Part shown: in pieces, positions 46,787 through 56,736 of the stretch
How the letters are laid out: each line of letters opens with the position of its first letter
Position numbering within the stretch: position 1 is the stretch's first letter
Assembly (NCBI RefSeq): GCF_042453785.1
Contig: NC_091673.1
Coordinates: 5,110,501-5,174,500 of the forward strand
Length of the DNA: 64,000 bases
Direction of reading: 5' to 3'
Origin: Malus domestica
Taxonomy: Eukaryota; Streptophyta; Magnoliopsida; Rosales; Rosaceae
Made by a program: the position numbers and the translations under genes
The notes under the pieces: generated by a model
Database searches by the model: none
What the model was told of the DNA's origin: nothing
What the model saw: the letters and a program-made list of their open reading frames with translations, nothing else

Positions 46787-47445
46787 ATGGCAGGTTTTGA
46801 TTTGATGTATGTTGCACATGTACCAGAGACTCTTTCGTCTGCTGGGTTTACTGGTGTTGGGAGCAACTTCACACCATATGAAGAAGACCGGCTAGCCGAG
46901 TACCTATGGAATAAAATAATAGGAAACCCATGTCCAGTGACAGAGGCAACTTCCGAGATATCGTTGGGAGGGTAGGCTCTGTGTCCTTTGATGATTCGTG
47001 TAGGTAAACAAAAATAAACTACAACATTATACTATTTTTGTTATTGTTTAATTAACTCATGAATTGCTATTTTATTAGAGTTGTTCAAGTTTGGAGTTAT
47101 GAAGAATACGGGTATTTCTATATCCTGCTCGAGGCTGGGATTGAAGAAGCAAGCTTAAGGCCGTGCTATTTTGGGCTCTGGAAGCTTGCAGGTGAACGGA
47201 CTGTGCAGCAACAGAGTATTACAGTAGGTCATGCCAAAGAATGGGATTATCATATGTTTGGGGTGCCTCCAGGTCTGAAACCTGCATTTCGAATGACCGA
47301 ATACCGCTTGAATCCGGCCATTGTTCCTCTGGAAGCAAGCGGTATTCGGTCATTCGAAATGCGGGTTCCAGACCTGGAGGTGCCCCAAACATATGATAAT
47401 CCCATTCTTTGGCATGACCTACTTGCAAGCTTCCAGAGCTCATAA
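46787..47445 (+). pseudogene. NAC-like fragment, left arm of palindrome A
   Basis: ATG 46787 opens MAGFDLMYVAHVPETL and runs through FTPYEEDRLAEYLWNKIIGN to SLGG, where CAG in sister copies has become TAG (premature stop). After a consensus 80-bp intron-like gap, coding resumes as ASLRPCYFGLWKLAGERTVQ, HAKEWDYHMFG and AFRMTEYRLNP, the order of NAC subdomains B to E in very divergent form. It then reads straight into the reverse arm of the palindrome. NAC proteins are plant transcription factors, but the DNA-contacting WKATG core is not conserved (WKLAGER), so activity is doubtful. Confidence 0.5.
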
Positions 47446-47746
47446 TAGCACGGCCTTACGGCTTGCTTCTTCAATCCCAGCCTCGGGAAGGATATAGAAA
47501 TACCAATATTCTTCAGAACTCCAAACTTGAACAACTCTAATAAATAGCAATTCATGAGTTAATTAAATAATAAAAAAAAAGTATGATGTTGTAGTTTATT
47601 TTTGTTTACCTACATGAATCATCAAAGGACACGTAGCCTGCCCTCCCAACGATATCTCGGAAGTTGCCTCTGTCACTGGACATGGGTTTCCTATTATTTT
47701 ATTCCATAGGTACTCGGCTAGCAGGTCTTCTTCATATGGTGTGAAG
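46867..47746. repeat. Palindrome A: inverted NAC-like repeats
   Basis: Left arm 46867-47310 and right arm 47336-47746 are reverse complements with high identity around a 25-bp spacer (aatccggccattgttcctct...). The centre reads cgaataccgcttg / caagcggtattcg. Confidence 0.9.
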
Positions 47747-48070
47747 GAGTTGGCTTTGCTGGCGGTTCGACAGTCAATCCTGGTGGTGGCTTTGCTCGTG
47801 GTGGGGGTGTCAGTGAAGGTGGCGGCTTTGGTGGTGGTTCTGCTGTGTCTCGAGGTGGTGGCTTTGCTCGTGATGGGGGTGTCAGTGAAGGTGGCGGCTT
47901 TGGTGGTGGTTTTGCTGTGTCTCGAGGTGGTGGCTTTGCTCGTGGTGGAGGTGTCAATGAATGGGGTGGCTTTGGTGGCGGTTCTGCTTTGTATCAAGGT
48001 GGTGGAGGTGTCAACGAAGGAGGTGGCTTTGCTGGCGGTTCGACCGTCAATCATGGTGGTGGCCGTAATA
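47596..48070. repeat. Minisatellite open in several frames (Gly-rich / Thr-Ala-rich)
   Basis: Repeats of about 66 bp (ggtggtggctttgctcgtgg, gtcagtgaaggtggcggctt) occupy 47760-48060. The plus strand reads a glycine-rich protein (SRGGGFARGGGVSEGGGFG). The minus strand reads either a Pro-rich frame or a Thr/Lys/Ala-rich frame fused in frame to the NAC-like FTPYEEDLLAEYLW (152 codons, 48054-47596). Which strand was coding is undecided. The glycine-rich frame looks most like a known protein class (cell-wall or RNA-binding glycine-rich proteins). Confidence 0.55.
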
Positions 48071-49001
48071 TCAGGCGTATACTCGAGTACGTATATTATT
48101 CCGTTCAGTCAGTTCTGTATTTGAGAGCAATGATCACCGTTAGATTGCTGTAATGAAATGAACCCATGAATTTTCCAGACAGTTACTTTTGGGTAATCGA
48201 TAGGAATCAATTCGTATTGGATCGAAAAGAAAAAAAAAAGAAAAAAAAATGGAAATTATCCCTTTTTCACGTAGTGTTTCCCTCCCACATCTAATTCGTA
48301 CTCGAAAGGCTAACACGTTTTGCACACGCGCGGCACGAATAGGTTATACTTTTATCTCCCGTTTTGCACACGCGCATCAGGACTCATAAATCAAGTTGCT
48401 GTCATAGCAATCATGTGTGCCGTTATATCGAAATGAAATGGAGTGCCTTTCTCTCTCTTCAGCCACTACCAAAATTTTGGGTCAACAAACTAAAATCATC
48501 ACTGACAACGTGGACCCCCCAGTTAATAATAAACTAGCATATAGACACACACAAACTGTGTGAGAAAATTTTTTATTTTTATTTTTGAAATAAAAGGATA
48601 AAAGAAGAGAGTAATAAATAAGGTGGAAGTGGGTAGTTTATTTATTTATTTTAGAATAAAAATAAAATTATTTTCACACACAAAGTGTGAGACATATGCT
48701 AGTTAGTTATTACTTTGTCGAACAATTGTTTTAGTCTATTTTTTTTATTAACTTTTCTGAAATGACTTTTAGGGAGTTATATTAATTTAATTTTACAACC
48801 ATTTGTCGAACAATTATTTTGGTCTAATTTTTATTGGATTAATTTTCTGAAGTGAATTTTAGGGAGTTATTTTAATTTAATTTTAAGAATATTATAGCTA
48901 AAAGAAGTTAAATTTTTACATAATTTGCAAAATCACACACAGAAAATGTTTGACTATGAAAAAGCCAAAAATGTTTGTTAAAATTGTTTGAGAACAAGTA
49001 A

Positions 49002-49171
49002 GGGTAATGTTAGAGAGATTAAATTTGTAAACAAAGTTTTGAAAACTAAAAGACATGAAAGTTGATGATTGATTTATTACTTAAACGTTGATAAACGTAT
49101 TCATTCTTATTGGTAACACGTTATTTAGTTTTCAAATTTAGTCTCTAAATTTAGTCTTCCTAGCATTACCC
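49002..49171. mobile_element. MITE, GGGTAATGTTAG ends, 9-bp duplication
   Basis: The target duplication AACAAGTAA lies at 48993-49001 and 49172-49180; the ends are GGGTAATGTTAG / CTAGCATTACCC. 170 bp, non-coding, Mutator-type by duplication length. It is also present at the equivalent site near 59435-59600, so it predates the segmental duplication. Confidence 0.8.
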
Positions 49172-49334
49172 AACAAGTAATCGTCAAGTCTACAAGAAAT
49201 TGAGTTGCGGCTCTGGGTTCGATAACTATTGGATCCGGATTTTTTTTCCTCATTTTCTTAATAGAGTTGGGAATTGTGATCGATGGAGCCAGCTCGATAA
49301 CAGTTTCAACTCTCGTGTGCAACGTGTAAAAAAA

Positions 49335-49530
49335 TCATCACCAATGCCAGTGGTTAATGACAAATTTTATGCTCGTATTTCATACGGCACGTCTTGAGTT
49401 TGATTTCTGGTGTGGTGAATCATAAGATGATGGCCAAAGGAAGCTGAAATGCATTTGTGAGTCTTTCTAGCCCCGAAAAGGTAGACGACCATGACGAAGC
49501 CACCAATTGGTCTCATTAAAAAAACAAAAA
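49335..49530 (+). mobile_element. SINE-like element
   Basis: A-box-like TGCCAGTGGTTAATGAC, B-box-like GAGTTTGATTTC, and an A-rich tail (ttaaaaaaacaaaaacaaaa). The counterpart is near 59765-59965. Confidence 0.5.
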
Positions 49531-49780
49531 CAAAATCTTAATCTAGCAAACTTCCATAAACAAAATCTTAATCTAGCAAACTTCCATAAGTTAACTTTAT
49601 GCCAAATCCAAAATTCATGTTATGATGAAATTGGTCCTTCCATTGTCATGCCAATCAACCACTGGCAGGGCCAATAAAGGCATAGGAGAGTCGCTTGATT
49701 TTTCTCACTTTTATTTGTATTTTGTTTTTTAGTATATCAAATTTCTCAAAATTTAGACCCGTCTGGTCCATTTAAAAATA

Positions 49781-49933
49781 GGGAACTTTAACGAAAAGCA
49801 CCTGGTACTATTCACTTTAACGAAAAACCACATTTTTACACTAAAAAGTCAATTCTGGTACTATTCACTTTACCCTTTATTTTGTCCTTATCATTAAAAC
49901 TTAAAGTTTTCAAGCCCTTTTCATTAGTTTTCC
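49781..49933 (-). mobile_element. MITE present only in duplication copy 1
   Basis: Starts GGGAACTTTAACGAAAAG, ends TTAGTTTTCC, with a perfect 10-bp duplication TTTAAAAATA (49771-49780 and 49934-49943). The equivalent site in copy 2 (near 60395-60410) reads catttaaaaatatgat with a single TTTAAAAATA: a clean empty site. Confidence 0.9.
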
Positions 49934-50135
49934 TTTAAAAATATGATACTTTGATTCTTTAAACTATATCATTAGCTATACAACAAATGAATGAACATTA
50001 ACGATTATACAAATTTCTCTTTATTTATAGAATTACTAACATATACTTTCTAAAAATTATTACTAATTGAAATATCCCTTATTCTTTGATCCATATCAAG
50101 CTCTAACTCTTCTTAGACGAAGTTGGTTTTTTTTT

Positions 50136-50295
50136 TTTTAGGAGAACTAATAAAAATAACTTGAAAACTTTGATTTTTAACGATGAAGACAAAATAAAAT
50201 GTACAGTGAATAGTACCAAGATTGACATTTTAGTATAAAAATATGATTTTTCATTAAAGTGAACAGTACCATGAGCTTTTAGTTATAGTTCCCTT
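50136..50295 (+). mobile_element. MITE of the same family, shared by both copies
   Basis: aggagaactaataaaaataa to agttatagttccc. The counterpart is at about 60575-60735, so this insertion predates the duplication. Confidence 0.65.
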
Positions 50296-50765
50296 TTTCT
50301 TTTTCTCTTTATTATATCAGCTAATCACTGATTAATGTAATCAACTAACACTTATTATGCAATTCCTTACGAGATCAGAGTAGCAACATGCTTCTGGGCC
50401 TCAGACGGGGCCTCAGACGGGGTATTTTGATATGGGTAAAAAATAACTAAAAATTGAACTTATTTCAAAAGTAAAAAATCACTAAAAATTGAACTTATTT
50501 CAAAAGTAGCCCTATAAAATTGGACCTATTTCAAAATTTCCCATCAAATATCACAGAATACTAGGGCTCCATCTCCTGCTAAAAAAACTAAGACTACTAA
50601 TAGTCAACAGCTCATTTGGTTAATTACTTCACTCTTTAATCTGCACTAAATTTTCCATAATGTTGTACCCAAAATTTGGAGACACATAATAACAGGACAT
50701 ACACAACGAACGATTAACATCAAACCATCATCATTTGCACTTTTAAGGTTCCCTTAGTGTCCCTA

Positions 50766-53639
50766 CTATCTGCTCCATTCAAAATCTCCTCCGTATTTAA
50801 TACCAGAGTTAATGGCACGGCCCGAATCTTCTGGTTTTATGGAGTTTGCATAGGCATGCCAACCTAAAATGTACGGCAAGATAAACTGCAAAGAACAGAA
50901 AACGTATGAGTCCTAACCAGTAAGGATTCAGCAAATGCAGGTATGTTTTATACAAGGATAATTGGGTGGGTGGATGAGTGTGTGAGAGATGGAGGAGGAG
51001 GAGAGAGAGACATCACACATTGAAAGCTGATTTGAGAACAGCAAATTCTGCTCTGGTGATAGGAATATAAATGCTCTCGTCCAAGTTGATAAGCTTGTTT
51101 TGAACACCTTGATTATGCCATAATGATAACAGCAATATATGTTAAAAAAACTTAAGCACCCTCCAATAAGTATAGTAAATGGCTTGTGTGCAATAAAATT
51201 GTGCTGATTTAACAGAAACTATACGTTGGAAACAGACCTCGCCTAAAAAAACGTCATCACCTAAATTTCTTCCATGTATTGCATATCCATTGTTTAAACA
51301 TGCAGCATAATGGTGTTTAGTTATAAACTTTACCGCTGAAAAGTCTATAGCTTGATGAATAAATGGGAAAAGTTTGCCAAAAGCATTGATGTACCAACGA
51401 TTGACTATACTTTAAATGACTGAAAATTTAAAAATCGCAGCATCAACTTACATATTATGGCATAATAAGGTGAAGATAAATATATGTAATGTTCGCCACC
51501 AAGATTTCAAGGATAAGACAATTACTGAGGTTAAAGAAATGGCCAGATCCGTCTGGAAGAGGCTCCACCTTCAATACCTTCCTGACCTTGCCCTCATCAC
51601 TGCAAAACAAAACATTTTAGTACATATTACATCACTTACATTCTGCACCATCAACAAGTCGGAGATGCACGAAAGTATAATCATGTATATTTACATATCT
51701 GTCATCAGATGTTCATATCATTAGGGATAGACTATCAAACTTAGTACAGTCACAATGAACAAATACTTGTCCCACTCTGCTTGTCTAGATATCTTAATAA
51801 TTTCAAAGAGAAAATGAAGACATTTGTATTGAATACCAGATTATTACTGTTCCATATATCACCACATGAGACCACCGGTTATTGCAGTCACTCAGATTCA
51901 ATGAATGCTGATTAAGAGAACCATATACAAATAATCCAACACAGGCAACACCACCACTGTTACTGAAATCCATGATAACACAAAGAAAGGGGGAGAGTGA
52001 AGGAGTTACCTTTTCCCCTTATAAGTATCATGGAAAAATTCAAGGGACTCCTTTGAGCCAAGGCTAACCAGGCTTCCAATTTCTGTCACTGATAGCGAGA
52101 ATACCTACACAAACCAATTGTTGTTTTGCATAATTAATGATCATTATAATTACAAAGTTACAATTATAGTAAGTGGCCATATGCACTTAACAAAAGGTTT
52201 TATTAACGGTGGACTGGTATGCGGTAGCCATACACCTCAATGTTTTTAATGGAAGTATTATGTAACGACTAGCCAATAATCAAAGTTATAGGATTTCACA
52301 ATTTGGAAACAGAGGCTATACAAAGGAAATATTTGACCATTGACATTACTAAAAGTTTTCAGTTCTTATCATTCTTGTAAATTCATTATTCATATGAGCA
52401 AACGCAGCATGAATCACCTGCTTTCTGCTCCAGTCATATACACGAACACCTGCTGCTGGAGCAAACTGAAGTAGCACAAAACCTTCCCGGGAAAGTTTGA
52501 ATGCCCCTGACTGTCCGGGACACCAAACCATCAAAGAACCATAACATATTAACGGTTGAGAAATTATAATCTGGCCAAAGAACCATATTCTTACAACGAA
52601 CTAAATAAGGCATCAATCAAATCAAACATACATCCAAGGGGGTGAACTCTGGAGCTTTGGGCTCTACAGTAAGAGCTGCCTTTCCCTTGTATATCGAGTG
52701 ACCCACGTAAATCCTAGGTGCCATCCCAGTCACTACACACATAAACCAAACAAATACATTTATGAATCACACTATAAAAGGTCGTACCCAGTGCACAAGG
52801 CTCCCGCTTTACGCAGGGACTGGGAGAGGTGAATGTCGGCTAGCCTTACCCCATTTATGGAGAGGCTGCTCCCAAGTCTCGAACCCGAGACCTACCAAAT
52901 TCTGCCTAGCCATCATTAAACTGGTTCATCAATTTGTAAGCTTTAATCGCTCAATATCCCTGTTTGGTTGCACAGAAATTAAGTTCCCGTTTGGAACTGC
53001 TTCCATAATAAGCACTTCTAATCATGCAGAAAAATTTATTAAAAACCCAAGTGCTTCACAGAGCAGGTGCTTCTCCCGAAAGCATTTCTACAACCAAGAA
53101 GCGCTGTCGATTGTCAGAAAGCACATTTAGAGATTGCATAAACAATCCCAAACCGGCCCTAACTTCAAAATGGTCAAATTCAACCCTGTCCTTCATGCTA
53201 ATTGGGCTCCTAATCTAGCCAAACAGCTACACAACACTCAATCAAGTGCAAAATTTTCATGCTTTCTTACTCTTCATTCGCTCAGCTACATGTAACCAAA
53301 CAATCCCTTAACTCTATCCATTTCCAAACCATTTTTCTACAGCAGCACAGGATAAAATAGTCCAAGGACAGAGTAAGTACCTCCGGCGGGAGTTTGCGAA
53401 GCAGGAGAAGGCTTGTTCGGGGAAGCGGCGGTGCTGGTTCTCTGCTGGTCGAAATACTCCGACTGGCGACATTTCAAGGAGAGCCTCTTCGTCGACGAGC
53501 TCGGACTCGGAGCGAAGCCGAAGGTGTTGGTGCTGAAAACCCTACCTCTACTGGAGAGCTGCGAAGACAGGAACTGGCTAGGGCTTTTGTGAGGGCTTTG
53601 TGCTGTCACAGGGGAAGATAGCGAGTGTAGTTTCAGCAT
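50766..53639 (-). CDS. WHY1: WHIRLY1-type ssDNA-binding protein, copy 1
   Basis: Exons 53381-53639, 52632-52732, 52418-52510, 52010-52104, 51526-51599, 51019-51107 and 50766-50885 join in phase to 276 aa, all GT-AG. The start is the second ATG (MLKLHSLSS), because the ten codons before it are arginine-rich and unlike a transit peptide. Exon 1 is a Ser/Pro-rich plastid transit region. The Whirly domain has the ssDNA-binding KGKAAL motif (residues 102-107), SGAFKLSREGFVLLQFAPA, YDWSRKQ, and VEPLPDGSGHFFNLS, and it ends with an acidic-aromatic tail (GGDFEWSR). Whirly proteins form tetramers on ssDNA, stabilise plastid genomes and can act in the nucleus on defence promoters. Introns carry an Au-type SINE and a MITE. 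It is intact. Confidence 0.95.
52778..52920 (-). mobile_element. Au-type SINE in WHIRLY1 intron 1
   Basis: Contains blocks I recall from Au SINEs (ggtcgtacccagtgcacaag, cccgctttacgcaggg, ggagaggctgctcccaagtc). On the minus strand the B box is GGTCTCGGGTTCGAGAC and the A box TGGCTAGGCAGA. An identical copy is at 63204-63346. Confidence 0.75.
52957..53165. mobile_element. MITE-like block in WHIRLY1 intron 1
   Basis: Left ccctgtttggttgcac and right aacaatcccaaaccggccct resemble ends of a MITE family that inserts widely in plant introns; inner aagcacttct / agaaagcac segments pair imperfectly. Identical in copy 2. Confidence 0.45.
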
Positions 53640-54470
53640 CCTGAACACTCTCCCCCTCTCTCTGTGCAACTCTGTCTCTTCCCCTGTATTATGCTTTAAG
53701 GAGAAAATTGTAGCACTATTTTCTTAATTTTAACTCAATTTAAACGTTGATATTTTAACTAAAAGAGAAAATTGCAGCACTAGTCCCAATTGAAGCGTTG
53801 GTCTTTTAATTAAAAATTCGTGATTGTTGGTTTCTTGACTCATCCAAATATACACCTATGGTCATTTTTGTAAATTCTATCGAAACTTCAATCAAAATTA
53901 GTCATGTTGGAATGATTATTGTTACAATTTAGTTAAAGTAGAGTGATCATTTCTTCAATTAGATTAAGGTTGGGGGATCATTGCTCTAATTGAGCTAAAG
54001 TTAATGGGTCATTTCTATTATTTTCTCATTTTTGTTTTTCATATTTGCCTTTTGATTCAACCTCACGTGTGTAGCACGTATCTTATTTTGACGAAAGTTC
54101 TGACGGAGTTAACTTAAAAGACCATAGCTGCACGTTTGATGAGTTAAAAGGGCAATCAGTTGAAAGACCATTGCTCTAGTCAGTTATAATTAAAGGGATC
54201 ACTGCTACAATTTTTCTTGTTTTAAAACAATGGCGGGCCGGATTTTAGGCTGGTTGCTGACGTTTTATTTTTACATTTCGGCCCAAGATGATTAACTAGT
54301 GGGCTGGTTGATAATGGCATGCCATGTCGACACATAAGGAGGGGAAGAGGCGCGTGTTGTCTAATTTTCAGCCACACGCGAGACGTCAGTGTAGCAACGC
54401 GACGCGACTCTCCCACTGTCAAAGCCGCTTGCAGCCTGCAAGGTCTCGGAGCTTTTGTTTTTCATGTCAA
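53640..54470. promoter_or_regulatory. Divergent promoter region, WHIRLY1 and DnaJ-like gene
   Basis: The two genes start 831 bp apart on opposite strands. Most of the gap (about 53702-54220) is a MITE-like block whose ends aaaattgtagcactatttt and, on the other strand, aaaattgtagcagtgatccc are inverted, with inner repeats of the form ttaaagttaatgggtcattt. The bases 54230-54470 are GC-richer and probably contain the DnaJ-like gene's promoter and leader. Confidence 0.5.
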
Positions 54471-56606
54471 ATGTCGTCGCTTTGTTGCTCTGGACTCGCA
54501 CTGCAATGGAGGCACAGGAGCGTCCGCTTCTTTCTTTTTCTTCGCTCCAACACAAGGACTAGTTGCAGTCGCAGCAGTATTACGTTCGTGCCCAGAGTCA
54601 CTTCATCTTCAACCAACGACGACGCCGTCTCAGCCCCCAAACCACCGCAGGTACCCTCTCTCTCTTGAATTTCCCGGAAAATCTGACTGCATTTTTTTTT
54701 TATTGATGGTGTTTTGGGATTGGTATGGCGGTTGGGTTATGATCCTTCCGAAGACTTATTCGGGCTCGAGGCCAATTCAAAGCCGAGGTTTGTAAATTTG
54801 TAAAATTTCCACCTCATATAATTCCATTTGTTTATAGTATCTCACTCTTATTTCATAATTAACGGACGATATTCTATTTTAATCTAATCTAAACTACGGA
54901 GGTTAACATGACCCGACACACCTTGGACACATGAAATAAAATTCCAACATTGACCCTTGGTGTATCGGGTCGTGTTGCTGGCACACCTGCTCACTGGAAA
55001 ATTTCTCGGTAGATAGGGGCACATCCGCTCTAGCTAACGTGGCTGCGCGCACTGTCTGCTTAGATTATGTCTAAGTTGGCACTTAGACTTAAAAAATGTA
55101 TCTTAATTTCAGGAATGTTAGTCTGGGTGCGCGCAAACCAAGGTCGTGGTTTGGTCCAAACGGGCAGTATATCAGGGAGCTGCCTTGCCCGAGTTGCCGG
55201 GGGAGGGGATATACTCCTTGTTCGGAGTGTGGTATAGAAAGGTCCAGATCAGATTGTTCACAGTGTGTTGGGAAGGTTTGTGCTTTTTCTAAAGCTTATT
55301 GTGAAGAGTTGCTTATAGATAAGATAATGTGCTATTTTGCTGTTGGTTATCGGTTCGGACATTATTGTTCCTGAATCTTTTATCTTTCGTTTGCTTCGGT
55401 TAGATGATTAAGAATGTGCTATAGCTATGAATAAAGCATAAGGCATTGATTTTCAAGGGAAACTCGACGCGTTAACCTTTCACTTATCGTAACAGGGCAT
55501 AATGACTTGTCGTCAGTGTTCGGGAGAGTGTGTCATATGGGAAGAGTCGATTGATGAACGACCATGGGAGAAAGCCCGCTCAATGTAACTTCTTAGCCTT
55601 CCTACTTCATCTTGCACTCTTGGTTTGTATTTAGTATCTAGTTTATAACAATTTAATCACTGCTTTTTTATCTGGTCATTTTAGTTAGACTTTAGTTTCG
55701 GAAATGATGTCTTAAACCGAAAGATTGACATGATCACTGAAGCAAGTATTTCTACCTAAATTTTGCTTCGTATTTTCTTCTGTTTAGCTTTTACATGTCA
55801 AGTATTTTGAGTTCTTTCATGATGCAGTGTAATTTTGGATTTCTTATTTTAACTTTTCCCCCTCCCAGTTCTCCGCTCAGAGTGAAGGAAGATGATGAAG
55901 TTGACAATTTAGACGTAAAGCTAGTAAAGAGAAAATCGAAGCGAGTGTACCAATCACCACCACCTGAAGTTGGACTGAAGATCAGCCGGTCTCTAAAAGT
56001 TAGTTTATCCGCTTCAACCTTACCAGAAATGTTGCATGTAAATTGGATGACATGAATACGTATAAGATCACGTATTAATTGCAACCTAGAGCTATACCTA
56101 TATATGATACCTGCAATTGTAGCTATCAGAACTCTACAGACGCTTGTTATTGTTATTGGCTTGATGCTCGGTTTTGCAATTGATATATTAGTTCATAAAC
56201 TGTTACTTAATAGAGGACACGGCATAAATATTGAGTTCCATATCATGAATTTAATCTTCTTTGTCTAGTTGGATGATTGCAGAGTCTGAATGCCAAAACC
56301 GGTGTATTTAGTAAGAGAATGAAGATCATCCATCGCGATCCTATGCTTCATGCTCAAAGAGTGGCTGCAATTAAGGTCCAGATTTTAAGATTAAGTACTT
56401 TTGGGAACTTCCAATATTTAACTTTGATGAATTTTGTGCTCAAACATTCATTTCGAACTTCAAAATAAAGAGGATTTAATTGCATTGGTTTTATATGTAT
56501 TGCAGAAAGCCAAAATGAACTGCTGCAGCAAGAAAGCATACTTCGGAGGCTTTAAAAGCTTTCTTTAGTGACCCAGAAAACCGTCGCAAAAGGAGCTCCA
56601 TGACGG
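54471..56606 (+). pseudogene. DnaJ-type Cys-rich zinc-finger protein, frameshifted and 3'-truncated
   Basis: Exons 54471-54650, 54771-54787 (a 17-bp micro-exon), 55113-55275, 55496-55584, 55869-55998, 56283-56375 and 56506-56606. The N terminus is transit-peptide-like. Four CXXCXGXG-style motifs follow (CPSCRGRGYTPCSECG, CSQCVGKG, CRQCSGEC), as in plastid BSD2-type chaperones, then a basic C-terminal region (KTGVFSKRMKIIHRDPMLHA). In the last exon one extra base in AAAATGAAC (56512-56520) shifts the frame and gives a stop at 56566-56568. The other frame continues as RKHTSEALKAFFSDPENRRK to a GT donor at 56607. No further exon is found before palindrome B begins at 56737, so the 3' end appears lost. 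A short 244-residue product is still possible. Confidence 0.7.
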
Positions 56607-56736
56607 GTAAGTTCTCATACTCCATTGTAGATTTACTGTTGGTAGTTTGTCACTGAATCTGCATACTAGGATTACATCCATTCTTTAGTACAGGCACATT
56701 TTGTAACCTTATTTTCCATCTGTTCTATTGCCTTAT

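Larger units (their letters stand above)
48071..50765. other. Intergenic, WHIRLY1 copy 1 3' side
   Basis: The palindrome flank ends near 48489 (cagccactaccaaaatttt, ggtcaacaaa). Beyond it are AT-rich DNA and the mobile elements listed separately. A 25-bp phrase (caaaatcttaatctagcaaa...) is doubled at 49530-49590 only in this copy. No gene. Confidence 0.6.
47336..53574. repeat. Direct segmental duplication, copy 1
   Basis: Matches 57888-64000 in the same orientation. The part 50766-53574 aligns to 61192-64000 with a constant offset of 10,426 bp and no difference seen by eye. The part before about 50,750 has many substitutions and indels. The true right end is masked by the window edge in copy 2. 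Confidence 0.93.

Noticed and set aside
47219-47555. Separate minus-strand genes in palindrome A
   Set aside because: They are the reverse copy of the left-arm NAC-like fragment, not independent genes.
49125-49397. 65-codon ORFs repeated at 59556-59834
   Set aside because: Conserved only because the DNA is duplicated; they overlap MITE and SINE sequence.
51416-51724. 102-codon plus-strand ORF, identical at 61842
   Set aside because: Antisense to WHIRLY1 exon 5 and its introns; identical because of the segmental duplication.
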